Part shown: positions 37,038 through 46,346 of the stretch, one piece after another
How the letters are laid out: the number at the start of each line of letters is the position of its first letter
How positions within the stretch are numbered: the first letter of the stretch is position 1
Assembly (NCBI GenBank): GCA_963703125.1
Contig: OY969790.1
Span: 1 to 64,000 of the forward strand
Direction: 5' to 3'
Length of the DNA: 64,000 nucleotides
Origin: MFD04716-140 sp963703125
GTDB taxonomy: Bacteria; Bacteroidota; Bacteroidia; Flavobacteriales; Flavobacteriaceae
Position numbers and translations under genes: made by a program
The notes under the pieces: model-generated
Database searches by the model: none
Seen by the model: only the letters and a program-made list of their open reading frames with translations
What the model was told of the DNA's origin: nothing

Positions 37038-38168
37038 TCAAGATTGATTTTGATTTTTTAGGAATTGGAATATCTTTTTCTCAATTAATTCCGCAGCATG
37101 TTTCATGCTATATTGTATTGGTTTGGATACGTCTCGAATTTCTATAACTTCCTTTAGACCTAATTGTGTAAGTTCATTTTTTTCAACATCTGCCTGTCCA
37201 CAAATTACAACCACAGGCACCGAATGTTTTTTGCCCAATGCTACTACCCCTTTAATCAACTTGCCATGCAAAGTTTGATTATCAAACTTGCCTTCTCCCG
37301 TAATAATATAGTCGATGCTTTTTTTGTCAAATAAGTCCTCAACATTGGCCAAATTGAGGACAAAATCAATTCCTGAGATAAACTCGGCATTTAAAAACAC
37401 TTTTAGACCATATGCCGTTCCTCCCGCCGCTCCTGATCCAGGGGAATCAGATACATCAATGTTCAATTGTTCTTTCACCAATTGGGACAAATGTTTTAAT
37501 CCCTCATCCAATAACTTAATCTGTTCCTGATCAGCTCCCTTCTGCGCCGCATACACATGTGCCGCACCTTGCTTGCCAAATAAGGGGTTATCTACGTCGT
37601 TTACCGCAAAAATGGAAATTCTACCGCTTATTTCAGGGTGTGCTTCAATAGAATATATTTTCGATAGGTTTTCTCCTATTGGCTCCAATTCTTTTCCTGT
37701 TTTATCAAAAAATTTATGCCCCAATGCCCTGGCAATCCCCGTTCCTGCATCATTCGTTGCGCTACCCCCCAAACCAACGTATATTCTTTTTACACCTCTT
37801 TTTATGGCATCCTTGATCTGAAGCCCCGAGCCATAGGTAGAGGCCCTCATTACATTACGTTGATCATTGCCCAACAACTCAAGCCCCGAAGCCTTGGCAA
37901 GTTCAATATAGGCCGCTCCCCTTTTAATATCGATTAGATAAGGGGCTTTCATTTTTCTCCCCAACGGATCAACAACATCTACCAATATCCGGTTACATGA
38001 AACATTTTCAGCAACTGAATTTAAAAAGCCATCACCGCCGTCAGAGGCCAGGACAGAATAGATTTCGTATTGAGGATCTATTTTTTTGATTCCCTTTTCA
38101 ATTGATCTTATAACTTCTTTAGCTGTTAACGAACCCTTGAATTTATCTGGAATCAACAGTACCCGCAT
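37038..38168 (-). CDS. Glycerate kinase
   Basis: Phosphorylates glycerate to 2-phosphoglycerate (or 3-phosphoglycerate) with ATP, in the GlxK/GarK family, 376 residues. Signature segments: LLIPDKFKGSLTAKEVIRSI at the N-terminus, VLASDGGDGFLNSV, VYVGLGGSATNDAGTGIARA, and DYIITGEGKFDNQTLHGKLI. No neighbouring glyoxylate genes; it stands alone between the convergent DUF4249 gene and the divergent DUF6095 gene. Confidence 0.94.
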   Translation of the reverse strand: MRVLLIPDKFKGSLTAKEVIRSIEKGIKKIDPQYEIYSVLASDGGDGFLNSVAENVSCNRILVDVVDPLGRKMKAPYLIDIKRGAAYIELAKASGLELLGNDQRNVMRASTYGSGLQIKDAIKRGVKRIYVGLGGSATNDAGTGIARALGHKFFDKTGKELEPIGENLSKIYSIEAHPEISGRISIFAVNDVDNPLFGKQGAAHVYAAQKGADQEQIKLLDEGLKHLSQLVKEQLNIDVSDSPGSGAAGGTAYGLKVFLNAEFISGIDFVLNLANVEDLFDKKSIDYIITGEGKFDNQTLHGKLIKGVVALGKKHSVPVVVICGQADVEKNELTQLGLKEVIEIRDVSKPIQYSMKHAAELIEKKIFQFLKNQNQS

Positions 38169-38253
38169 GTTTGTGGAATCAAATTATAAAGGTGAAACTT
38201 TCCTTAAATATAAGCTTTAATCAATACTTTTGAAGCTTAGATTTCGGCAATAC

Positions 38254-38481
38254 ATGAAAACAGATAAGGAACTACTGCTTAAGGGATTAAAATATATAGC
38301 ATATACAATTGCCCTAATGTTTATCGCTCCTTTTGTTATATCCCAAGCTTTCAAAAATCAGGCACACCCTTGGTTTTGGCCCGTTCTTATTCTTGGCTTG
38401 GCACTCGCCTTAGGTGCCATTTCTTTTGGGTTCTATAGTATGAGGATAATTATGGATGCCCTGTTTGGAAAAAAGAAGTAA
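38254..38481 (+). CDS. DUF6095 family small membrane protein
   Basis: A 75-residue protein with two predicted membrane helices (about residues 11-30 and 41-62) and a basic C-terminus. Matches the flavobacterial DUF6095 pattern in LLLKGLKYIAYTIALMFIAP. The ATG at 38254 is preferred to an upstream in-frame ATG. Function unknown. Convergent with the DUF4294 gene. Confidence 0.75.
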   Translation: MKTDKELLLKGLKYIAYTIALMFIAPFVISQAFKNQAHPWFWPVLILGLALALGAISFGFYSMRIIMDALFGKKK

Positions 38482-38505
38482 AACAAAGACCACCCCAATA
38501 AACCA

Positions 38506-39208
38506 CTAATTTTTAGGGTCTTTTTTTGAAGTGTTCCATTTATTGTTAAGCTCGGAGAAGTCATAGCTCAATGCCGATTTTTGCGGCACCAATTGACCTG
38601 CCAGAAATGCCCTTTGTAAAATATCTTCGATGAGATAATCTTCTTGTACCAGATCTGGGTGAAATTCTTCCTTGATACTAATATTGAAAAGTTTTGCCGT
38701 GGTATTGTACCAAAATGCCCGCCAACCGCTTCGCAATTCTTTCACTAAACTAAAAGCGGTTTTCCCTGTTTGCCTATAGATCAGTTTTACCAGAATCTGT
38801 CCTTCGGTCCGGGTCAACTTTTTCAGCTCATCAGAAAATTCCCCTTCAATATATTTTTGAACTTCCTTGGTGTATCTTTTGCGATGTCTTGGTTTCGTTA
38901 TTTTGGCGAGGCTATCATTGAGTTCTACCAATCGCTCCGCCGCCAGTTTTGCATAGGGGTATACCTTCAATGTTTTACGCCTTAAAATATAGTATCTGAG
39001 TTTCTCCTCATAACTAGCGAATGAAAGCTTGCCAAAAACGTAGACCTCATCCAAATCAATTGAACTGTGAAAGATTGAATCACCTTCTATGATGATAAGG
39101 TTCTCTTGGACAGAATCAATGGGCTGGTTCCTCAATTTGAGTATAACCCAAGATTGGGACAAAAGCAAGCATACATATTGATAGGTTTTTTTTCATCTTC
39201 TTTTTCAT
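38506..39208 (-). CDS. DUF4294 family exported protein, one frameshift
   Basis: The body of the protein (YYILRRKTLKVYPYAKLAAE, RHRKRYTKEVQKYIEGEFSD, GKTAFSLVKELRSGWRAFWY) is the DUF4294 domain, of unknown function and widespread in Bacteroidota. The N-terminal signal peptide is in a different frame: an ATG at 39208 or 39196 begins a lysine-rich stretch followed by LSICMLAFVPILGYTQIEEP, and the mature part continues PIDSVQENLIIIEGDS after a one-base shift near 39120. Without correction the protein would lose its export signal. Probably a sequencing error, as for the other one-base shifts here. Confidence 0.78.
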
Positions 39209-39301
39209 ACTCAAAAGGCCTGCCAAAATTAACGATAAAGATGGGATGTTATTATTAATTAAAAGTGAATATTGCTAAGTTTGCATCAAATACAGAACTA
39301 A

Positions 39302-40390
39302 ATGAGCAACACGAAAATTCTAACAAAAAAATCGATGGATTTTTTTGAGAAATACCTTAATAATGCGGCCCCTACAGGTTATGAGTGGGAAGGTCAAAAA
39401 TTGTGGATGAACTATTTAAAACCGTATGTTGATACCTTCATAACGGATACGTATGGAAGCGCCGTAGGTGTAATTAATCCTGACGCAAAATACAAAGTAG
39501 TGATCGAAGGTCACTCAGACGAAATCTCTTGGTACGTTAACTACATTACCGACAATGGACTGATCTATGTGATTCGGAACGGTGGTAGTGATCACCAAAT
39601 TGCTACATCAAAGTGGGTAAATATCCATACCAAAAAAGGAATTGTGAAAGGCGTATTTGGATGGCCTGCAATACATACACGTAAGGCCGACAAGGAAGAA
39701 TCCCCAAAATTGGATACTATTTTTATAGACATAGGTGCAAAGGATAAGGCTGAAGTTGAGAAACTAGGCGTGCATGTTGGGTGTGTTATTACCTATCCAG
39801 ATGAATTTCATGTACTGAACAAGGATAAATTTGTTTGCCGGGCCATTGACAATCGTGCCGGAGGTTTTATGATCGCCGAAGTTGGTCGTTTATTGCATGA
39901 AAATAAAAAGAAACTGCCTTTCGGTCTGTATATTACAAATTCAGTCCAGGAAGAAATTGGTCTAAGAGGTGCTGAGATGATTACCCAGACCATCCGACCC
40001 AATGTGGCAATTATTACGGATGTTTGCCATGACACCACTACCCCCATGATCGAGAAGAAAACCCAAGGACATACCGAAATTGGTGCCGGACCTGTAATTT
40101 CTTACGCTCCTGCCGTGCAAAATAAACTCAGGGAACGCATCATTGAAACTGCCGAAAAAAATAAAATACCTTTCCAACGAATGGCAGCGTCAAGATCAAC
40201 AGGAACAGATACAGATGCCTTTGCCTATAGCAATGGTGGGGTGGCTTCGGCATTGATATCCTTACCATTGAGATATATGCATACAACCGTAGAAACGGTA
40301 CATAAAGATGATGTTGAAAATGTCATACGCCTCATTTACGAGACCTTGTTGAATATAAAATCGGGTGAGACTTTCAGCTATTTTGATTAA
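39302..40390 (+). CDS. M42-family aminopeptidase
   Basis: A 362-residue dinuclear zinc aminopeptidase of the glutamyl aminopeptidase/PepA-TET group. Metal and catalytic residues: the histidine in VIEGHSDEISW, the bridging aspartate in RAIDNRAGG, the glutamates in SVQEEIGLRGA, an aspartate in AIITDVCHDT and the last histidine in RYMHTTVETVH. Presumably cytosolic and multimeric, trimming peptides. A TAAGTTTG -7 box lies at 39276-39283, 18 bases before the ATG. Confidence 0.92.
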   Translation: MSNTKILTKKSMDFFEKYLNNAAPTGYEWEGQKLWMNYLKPYVDTFITDTYGSAVGVINPDAKYKVVIEGHSDEISWYVNYITDNGLIYVIRNGGSDHQIATSKWVNIHTKKGIVKGVFGWPAIHTRKADKEESPKLDTIFIDIGAKDKAEVEKLGVHVGCVITYPDEFHVLNKDKFVCRAIDNRAGGFMIAEVGRLLHENKKKLPFGLYITNSVQEEIGLRGAEMITQTIRPNVAIITDVCHDTTTPMIEKKTQGHTEIGAGPVISYAPAVQNKLRERIIETAEKNKIPFQRMAASRSTGTDTDAFAYSNGGVASALISLPLRYMHTTVETVHKDDVENVIRLIYETLLNIKSGETFSYFD

Positions 40391-40399
40391 TTCTATTTT

Positions 40400-40441
40400 A
40401 AGAACCTGTCAACAAAAAATTGAAAGGGTCTTTTTTTTTTT
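40400..40441 (+). terminator. Possible terminator after the M42 peptidase gene
   Basis: AAGAACC and GGGTCTT form a seven-base stem with one mismatch, followed by a run of about ten T. Confidence 0.55.
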
Positions 40442-40452
40442 TGATATTTTAG

Positions 40453-41001
40453 ATGGATGAGCTTATAGACATATTGGATGCCGATGGAAATTTGACCGGT
40501 ATTACTGCAATGAAATCCGAGGCTCATAAAATGGGCCTACTCCATCAAACTATTCACGTATGGTTCTATACCAAAAATGGACAAGTCCTAATTCAACAAA
40601 GAGCTAAAAACAAAGATACCCATCCCCTACTTTGGGATGTATCCGTGGCTGGACATATCGGTGCCGGAGAAGAAATTGAAATCTCTGCAATCCGTGAAGT
40701 GCAGGAGGAAATCGGACTTACCATTACAAAAAAAGAGCTACAAAAAATAGGCGTGTTTAAGTCCGTTCATAAACATCATGAGGATTTAATAGACAATGAA
40801 CTCCACCATACTTTTATAAGCGAATTAAAAGTCCCTCTTGAAAGCTTACAAAAACAAGAAACTGAAGTAGAAAATTTGGCTCTTATTCCCTTAACTCAAT
40901 TTGCCGAAGAAACATGGGGAATGGCAAATTTGAAAAAATACGTACCACACAACCCGGAATATTACCAAACGATTATCAAAAGTATAAAGGAAAGATTATA
41001 A
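40453..41001 (+). CDS. Nudix hydrolase (isopentenyl-diphosphate-isomerase-like group)
   Basis: A 182-residue Nudix protein. The Nudix box GHIGAGEEIEISAIREVQEE (continuing IGL) has the metal-binding glutamates of GX5EX7REUXEEXGU. The N-terminus MDELIDILDADGNLTGI and the HQTIHVWFYTKNGQVLIQQR segment resemble Nudix proteins often annotated as NUDIX domain/IPP-isomerase-like. The substrate cannot be told. Follows the M42 gene after a probable terminator. Confidence 0.88.
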   Translation: MDELIDILDADGNLTGITAMKSEAHKMGLLHQTIHVWFYTKNGQVLIQQRAKNKDTHPLLWDVSVAGHIGAGEEIEISAIREVQEEIGLTITKKELQKIGVFKSVHKHHEDLIDNELHHTFISELKVPLESLQKQETEVENLALIPLTQFAEETWGMANLKKYVPHNPEYYQTIIKSIKERL

Positions 41002-41079
41002 TTTCTTTTTAAAGTGTCCTTTTGGATATAAAAATCTGATATTCTCCAGCTTTTTCATTATTTGAATAGTTGATGAACA

Positions 41080-42144
41080 TTACATTTGAACATCTTTATT
41101 TATAGGAAACTGGGTTGGAATTGAATCTTTCGGTTCTCCTAAATTCTCTCTCAAATCTATTTCTATGCCGCGCGCAATAGTAGAAATCGGTACATCGTTG
41201 GCTGAACTTTCAAAAGGATTTTCGCCCACGCTTCCAATGCGGTTCATGGTATGAAATATCCACATTACTACAACACAAAAGGGAACGGTCATCCAAACAA
41301 AAAAGCGTCCATAAAGTGGGAATTGCCCCTCCAATTTAATTGCTATTTCAGAAAATTGGGGAGCTATACCCAAGGGCAGTAGCATAATGAACAACCATGT
41401 AAAGTAATACATCAACGTAGCAAACTGCCTTGGGTAGGGGAAGTTTTTTATTCGTTCCGATTTTCCTTGATGCGTAAAAAGTTCTTCAAGCACATTTTCC
41501 AATTCCAAAAAAGAAAATTCCCAAATCAACTTTCTCTCCTTTAGTTCCCTTAGTTGTTTGGATTGCAAGTAAAGTACGGCGGTTTGCTTATTGGCCTTCT
41601 CCATTACATACTTTATTTCATCTGGTGAAAGATATAAGACCAATTCATCTTCCATTTTAGTGATCAGCTCTGGAACGTGGATCATTGTCGACCATTCCCT
41701 ATTGGTTTTTTGATCCATCACGTATTCCCAGGACCTAGGTTGTCGCATGGCATAGCGAAGGGTTGTCAACCACGCAATGTGGCGATGAATCAATGTCTTT
41801 TTTATTTGGAAAATTTCTTCTTCGGAAATGGGACTTTTGGTATGTTCATTGCTTATCATATCCTGAACCATTATGCCAAAGGTTCTGGATGAATTTACAA
41901 TGGATCCCCATATTTGACGCGCCTCCCAGATTCTGCCATAGGCAGCATTGTTCTGAAAACCTATAACGAAGGCTACCGCAGTGCCGATGAGGGCTACTGG
42001 CGTAAAAGGAATTTGCAGCCACTGGCCTTTGAATAGTACGAACAACAATACTTCTGCAAATGCGATTGCTACAAACCAATAGGTCTCTATTCTGGTCCAA
42101 AGAATCAAATCTTTGATTGAAAATCGCTTTTTGGTATACATCAA
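41080..42144 (-). CDS. Bestrophin/RFP-TM-family anion channel-like membrane protein
   Basis: A 354-residue membrane protein of the bestrophin family (UPF0187). Four main hydrophobic segments, with the family signature FRTIGIM-type sequence present as SSRTFGIMVQDM and the C-terminal ENPFESSANDVPISTIARGI, which corresponds to the conserved NPF-ND region. Bacterial homologues form pentameric channels; ion selectivity varies. Downstream of hisS on the same strand with a 46-base gap. Confidence 0.88.
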   Translation of the reverse strand: MMYTKKRFSIKDLILWTRIETYWFVAIAFAEVLLFVLFKGQWLQIPFTPVALIGTAVAFVIGFQNNAAYGRIWEARQIWGSIVNSSRTFGIMVQDMISNEHTKSPISEEEIFQIKKTLIHRHIAWLTTLRYAMRQPRSWEYVMDQKTNREWSTMIHVPELITKMEDELVLYLSPDEIKYVMEKANKQTAVLYLQSKQLRELKERKLIWEFSFLELENVLEELFTHQGKSERIKNFPYPRQFATLMYYFTWLFIMLLPLGIAPQFSEIAIKLEGQFPLYGRFFVWMTVPFCVVVMWIFHTMNRIGSVGENPFESSANDVPISTIARGIEIDLRENLGEPKDSIPTQFPINKDVQM

Positions 42145-42190
42145 ATTCAGTTTAAGTGGTTATCTGCCCTTAATAGACAACTCTCTGGCT

Positions 42191-43579
42191 TTATGGTTTA
42201 TCAGTAATGTATAATTTAAAATCCCCTGGACGATCCAAATCAAAACGTTGTTGCCCTCCATCCACCATATTTTTAACTACAAATGAATTATTGGCCATTT
42301 CCTCTTCACCAATTAAAATTACATAAGGTACGTTCCTATTATTGGCATACTTCATTTGCTTCTGCATTTTAGAAGCAGTCGGGTACACATCCGCCTTTAT
42401 ACCTGATTTTCGAAGCTGACTTACCAATTTTAACCCCGTTAAGGCTTCCTTCTCCCCAAAATTCACACAGAGTACTTCAAGTGATTGGTTCACCGTATCG
42501 GGAAAAAGCCCCAACTCTTCCAAGACCAGATAAATACGGTCAAGACCAAATGAAATACCTACGCCACTCACATCCTTAAGTCCAAAAATACCGGTAAGGT
42601 CATCATATCGGCCACCTCCACCTATAGATCCCATTTCAACACCTTGGGGCGGCGCAACTTCAAAAATTGTTCCCGTATAATAATTGAGTCCGCGTGCCAG
42701 CGTTACATCGATGGATAGTTTGGCCGATTGCAGTTCCAAAGTCTCTATGGATTCAATGATATACGTCAATTCTTCAACTCCCTTGGTTCCCTGTTCGGAA
42801 CCGGACAATAATTGGCGAAGATTCTCAAGCTGTTCTAGGTTAGATCCCTGCATTGAAAACAATGGACTCGCCAACTCGATTGCCGTTTCGGAAATACCCT
42901 TTTCGAGCATTTCCTTTTTTACGCCAGCTTCCCCAATTTTATCCAACTTGTCCAAGGCAACCGTAAAATCGACCAAAAGATCCTCTGCTCCAATAGTTTC
43001 TGCAATTCCGGCAAGTATTTTACGATTATTTAGCTTGATGCAAACGCCTTCCAATCCCAATTCGGTAAAGACCGAATCATATAGTTGAACCAGCTCAACC
43101 TCTTGTAAAAGGGAATTCGCTCCAACCACATCGGCATCGCATTGATAAAACTCGCGAAACCGCCCTTTTTGAGGGCGATCCGCCCGCCAAACGGGCTGAA
43201 TTTGATAGCGCTTAAAGGGGAAATCAATTTCATTTTGGTGCATCACCACATATCGGGCAAAGGGAACCGTAAGGTCGTAGCGGAGTGCTTTTTCTGAGAT
43301 TTTAGGTCCCATGGCAGAACTATTTTTTGACGAATAGGTAAATTCATCCAATTTACCAAGAAAATCACCTGAATTTAGAATCTTAAAAATCAAGCGGTCC
43401 CCTTCCTCTCCATACTTTCCCATTAGGGTATCGGAATTCTCAAAAGAAGGAGTTTCAATAGGCTGAAAGCCAAAAACTTGAAAATGTTTCTTGATAATAT
43501 CAATAATATAGGAACGCTTCGCTACTTCTGACGGTGAAAAATCCCGGGTACCTTTGGGAATGCTTGGTTTTTGTGCCAT
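42191..43579 (-). CDS. hisS: Histidyl-tRNA synthetase
   Basis: Class II aminoacyl-tRNA synthetase, 462 residues. Motif 1 region SYIIDIIKKHFQVFGFQPIE, motif 2 RPQKGRFREFYQCDADVVG, the histidine-binding signatures LARGLNYYTGTIFEV (HisA-type) and motif 3 GVGISFGLDRIYLVL; C-terminal anticodon-binding domain with RKSGIKADVYPTASKMQKQM. Has a full promoter just upstream. Confidence 0.97.
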   Translation of the reverse strand: MAQKPSIPKGTRDFSPSEVAKRSYIIDIIKKHFQVFGFQPIETPSFENSDTLMGKYGEEGDRLIFKILNSGDFLGKLDEFTYSSKNSSAMGPKISEKALRYDLTVPFARYVVMHQNEIDFPFKRYQIQPVWRADRPQKGRFREFYQCDADVVGANSLLQEVELVQLYDSVFTELGLEGVCIKLNNRKILAGIAETIGAEDLLVDFTVALDKLDKIGEAGVKKEMLEKGISETAIELASPLFSMQGSNLEQLENLRQLLSGSEQGTKGVEELTYIIESIETLELQSAKLSIDVTLARGLNYYTGTIFEVAPPQGVEMGSIGGGGRYDDLTGIFGLKDVSGVGISFGLDRIYLVLEELGLFPDTVNQSLEVLCVNFGEKEALTGLKLVSQLRKSGIKADVYPTASKMQKQMKYANNRNVPYVILIGEEEMANNSFVVKNMVDGGQQRFDLDRPGDFKLYITDKP

Positions 43580-43596
43580 TGGTTTTTAATCTGTTG

Positions 43597-43628
43597 CAAA
43601 TATAGTCCTCACTTCAGTCCCTTCCAAA
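43597..43628 (-). promoter_or_regulatory. Promoter for hisS
   Basis: On the minus strand, TTTG (43628-43625), a 20-base spacer and TATATTTG (43604-43597) match the Bacteroidota promoter. The -7 box ends 17 bases before the start codon, giving a short leader. Confidence 0.75.
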
Positions 43629-43666
43629 GGAGGTGAAGTTTCATTTTACCTAATTCCCAAAAAAAG

Positions 43667-44140
43667 CTAAGAGGCTATAATCGCATCAAACCATTGGTAC
43701 AAATCTCCCTTGGTAATAACCGCTCCTTGCTGTATTAGATTAAATTTATCAAGGTTTTTATCATTGGAATAGGCCTTTGAAGCTGTAAGATACTCCACAA
43801 AGTCAGATTGCCAATTCTTTTTGAACCAATCAAAACCTGATTTTGTTGTAAGGTCAATACTGGGATTCATGACTTTGACCGAAATGAGTTTCATTTCCTT
43901 TTTGGTACAATTAAAAAGATGCATCTGTTGGGCAGAAATATTCTCGAGATAGCTAACCTTGGCGAGCACTCCTTCCCAGACAAGATCGCTGAATATATCT
44001 AATTCGTCCTCCGCAACCTGAGGCTTTTCTTCCTTGAGGACTTTCCACTCATCACCACTAATAGTCTGGGTTGCTAAAAAGTTTATAAACTCTGGGTGCA
44101 ATTCTTCCAATTGCTGTTTTGTAAGTCGGGTATACTTCAA
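43667..44140 (-). CDS. DUF6495 family protein
   Basis: A 157-residue soluble protein, without signal peptide or membrane helix, acidic. The pattern KYTRLTKQQLEELHPEFINF and TISGDEWKVLKEEKP matches the flavobacterial DUF6495 family, function unknown. Lies between the rplI operon and hisS on the same strand. Confidence 0.75.
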   Translation of the reverse strand: MKYTRLTKQQLEELHPEFINFLATQTISGDEWKVLKEEKPQVAEDELDIFSDLVWEGVLAKVSYLENISAQQMHLFNCTKKEMKLISVKVMNPSIDLTTKSGFDWFKKNWQSDFVEYLTASKAYSNDKNLDKFNLIQQGAVITKGDLYQWFDAIIAS

Positions 44141-44251
44141 AATGAGAATCTTGCTACTATTAATTTTTTATCAAAAACATTTCTTTCAATGAATGGCTGA
44201 ATACTGCATTTCAGTGAATATGAAATTTAATCCATAAAATGCATACAAAAA

Positions 44252-44287
44252 AACCGCCGACCCCTAAAACTCCTGGAGACGGCGGTT
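44252..44287 (-). terminator. Terminator after rplI
   Basis: AACCGCCG and CGGCGGTT are perfect inverted copies around a 20-base loop; on the minus strand the hairpin is followed by TTTTTTTG. Ends the rpsF-rpsR-rplI operon. Confidence 0.85.
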
Positions 44288-44305
44288 CTCTATACTAATT
44301 CTGTC

Positions 44306-44755
44306 CTACTTATCGGCAACCACCTCAAACGGGAAGTCTACAACCACGTCTCTGTGTAATCTGATCTGTGCATTGTAAGGTCCTGTTCTTTTAACAGCTC
44401 CGCCTTGAATGCTGATGAATTTCTTATCAAGCTCGTGCCCTTCTTTGGCCAATGCCTCTGCAAGGTCCGTAGTTGTTACAGAACCGAAAAGCTTATCACC
44501 GGTACCGGTTTTGGCCGTAATTTTAAGTTCTAGGGCTTTTAGCAATTCTGCTGTTTTCTTGGCCGCGTCAACTATCTTTTTCTCCTTGTGCGCTTTTTGC
44601 TTTAGATTTTCAGCCAAAACCTTTTTTGCAGAAGGGGTAGCAAGTGCCGCTAATCCCTTTGGTATAAGGAAGTTTCTTCCATAACCATTTTTAACGTTAA
44701 CCAAATCGTCTTTAAAACCTAAGTTTTGTACGTCTTCCTTTAATATAAGTTCCAT
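44306..44755 (-). CDS. rplI: Ribosomal protein L9
   Basis: A 149-residue two-domain protein of the large subunit. The N-terminal 23S rRNA-binding domain is MELILKEDVQNLGFKDDLVN and the signature GYGRNFLIPKGLA; a long lysine-rich helix and the C-terminal domain (KLFGSVTTTDLAEAL, AQIRLHRDVVVDFPFEVVAD) follow. Third gene of the operon, 12 bases after rpsR. Confidence 0.97.
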   Translation of the reverse strand: MELILKEDVQNLGFKDDLVNVKNGYGRNFLIPKGLAALATPSAKKVLAENLKQKAHKEKKIVDAAKKTAELLKALELKITAKTGTGDKLFGSVTTTDLAEALAKEGHELDKKFISIQGGAVKRTGPYNAQIRLHRDVVVDFPFEVVADK

Positions 44756-44767
44756 GGTCCGTTTCTT

Positions 44768-45064
44768 TTATTTTAATAAATCACCTACATAAGGCATTAA
44801 TGCGAGATGACGTGCCCTTTTAACTGCTTGAGCAACCTTTCTTTGATATTTCAAAGAAGTCCCGGTAAGTCTCCTTGGTAATAACTTTCCTTGTTCGTTA
44901 ACCAATTTGATCAAGAAGTCCGCATCCTTATAATCAATATACTTGATTCCGGATTTTTTGAAACGGCAATATTTCTTTTTTGTATTGGTCTCAATATTTA
45001 AAGGGGTTAGATATCTGATATCCCCATCCTTTTTTCCTTTAGCTTGTTGTTCTATTGTAGACAT
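44768..45064 (-). CDS. rpsR: Ribosomal protein S18
   Basis: A 98-residue small-subunit protein: KKKYCRFKKSGIKYIDYKDA, then LLPRRLTGTSLKYQRKVAQA and the basic tail KRARHLALMPYVGD. Second gene of the operon, five bases after rpsF. Only one cysteine remains, so no zinc site. Confidence 0.97.
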   Translation of the reverse strand: MSTIEQQAKGKKDGDIRYLTPLNIETNTKKKYCRFKKSGIKYIDYKDADFLIKLVNEQGKLLPRRLTGTSLKYQRKVAQAVKRARHLALMPYVGDLLK

Positions 45065-45069
45065 CGTAC

Positions 45070-45411
45070 TTACGCTTTAGCTGTTTTTGACCTAGTTCTT
45101 CTCTTTTCTGCCCAAGCTACCGCGTGTTTGTCCAATTTAACTGTCAAAAAACGCATAACTCGCTCATCCCTTCTGAACTCTTGCTCATAAGGATTGACGA
45201 TTTCACCTGGAGAGGCAAATTCGAACAAATGGTAAAAACCACTTTTCTTGTGTTGGATGGGATACGCCAATTTCTTTAGGCCCCAATTTTCCTTGGAGAC
45301 CATTTTGGCTCCATTCTTAATTAAGAAATCCTCGAATTTCTTAACTGTTTCCTCTATCTGCACATCAGATAGAACGGGATTCAAAATGAAAACAGTTTCG
45401 TAATGGTTCAT
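45070..45411 (-). CDS. rpsF: Ribosomal protein S6
   Basis: A 113-residue protein that binds the central domain of 16S rRNA together with S18. NHYETVFILNPVLSDVQIEE and KLAYPIQHKKSGFYHLFEFA are the family signature; VMRFLTVKLDKHAVAWAEKR closes the fold. First gene of the operon. Confidence 0.97.
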   Translation of the reverse strand: MNHYETVFILNPVLSDVQIEETVKKFEDFLIKNGAKMVSKENWGLKKLAYPIQHKKSGFYHLFEFASPGEIVNPYEQEFRRDERVMRFLTVKLDKHAVAWAEKRRTRSKTAKA

Positions 45412-45434
45412 ATTAATTTATCTTTTTAGGATCG

Positions 45435-45465
45435 CAAAAGTAATAATATTTACGACTATTCACAA
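45435..45465 (-). promoter_or_regulatory. Promoter for rpsF-rpsR-rplI
   Basis: On the minus strand TTG (45465-45463), a 20-base spacer and TACTTTTG (45442-45435) form a full Bacteroidota promoter, 23 bases before the rpsF start. Confidence 0.78.
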
Positions 45466-45645
45466 GAAAACAGAAATTTCTTCGTTATAGCTAAAACATA
45501 TTGTAAAATTGAACTTAACCAAATCTTAACCTATGACCATCTACCATTTACACAGAAAAGTCTGCAATGTTTACAACTTTTATTGTGACAAAGCACAATT
45601 TTTCGGTAATTTGTCGATGATTTAACCCCACAAATCAACCCATTT

Positions 45646-46338
45646 ATGAAATTAAGAAGTATTATCGTTGACGACTCGTCTATGCAGCGTATGGCCGTTG
45701 CCAAACTTGTCAACAACCACCCGAACCTAGCTATGGTGGCCGAATACAGCAATGCTATCGAAGCAAAGAACGGCATTAAGAACAATGAGATCGATTTGAT
45801 TTTCCTCGATGTTGAAATGCCAATCATCAACGGATTCGACCTACTCGAGTCTCTTGAGAACAGTCCACAAGTAATCTTGATTACCGGTAAACCCGATTAT
45901 GCGCTAAAAGCGTTCGATTACGATGTGACCGATTATCTGCACAAGCCAATTACAATGGCACGTTTTGACGCTTCCGTGAAAAGAGCGGTGGCAAAATTTG
46001 AGCAGATGAACCGTGTTGATGAAGACGAAGAGCATATTTTCGTCAAAAGCAATCTTAAGAAGAGAAAGGTCATTTTAAATGACATCAAATGGATCGAAGC
46101 ATTGGGAGATTACATAAAATTGGTTACAGATGAGGCCAATATCGTAATTTTATCAACAATGAAATCCTTTGAAAAACAACTTCCAGAGGAAAAGTTTTTG
46201 CGCATCCACAAATCCTATATCATTAATTTGGAAAAGGTGGAAAAATTCAACAGCAAGAATGTTGAAGTGAGCGGAAAATCAATTCCATTGAGCCGAAACA
46301 AAAAGACAGAGTTGGCCGAAGCTTTGAGCAACGTCTAA
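45646..46338 (+). CDS. LytTR-family two-component response regulator
   Basis: A 230-residue regulator. The receiver domain has the acidic pair in IIVDDSS, the phosphorylated aspartate in LIFLDVEMPIINGFDLL (about residue 54) and the lysine in YLHKPITMARF. The C-terminal LytTR DNA-binding domain spans about residues 130-228 (DIKWIEALGDYIKLVT, RIHKSYIINLEKVEKF). No sensor kinase lies beside it, so its partner must be encoded elsewhere. Divergent from rpsF, 234 bases apart. Confidence 0.93.
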   Translation: MKLRSIIVDDSSMQRMAVAKLVNNHPNLAMVAEYSNAIEAKNGIKNNEIDLIFLDVEMPIINGFDLLESLENSPQVILITGKPDYALKAFDYDVTDYLHKPITMARFDASVKRAVAKFEQMNRVDEDEEHIFVKSNLKKRKVILNDIKWIEALGDYIKLVTDEANIVILSTMKSFEKQLPEEKFLRIHKSYIINLEKVEKFNSKNVEVSGKSIPLSRNKKTELAEALSNV

Positions 46339-46346
46339 ACTTCTAC

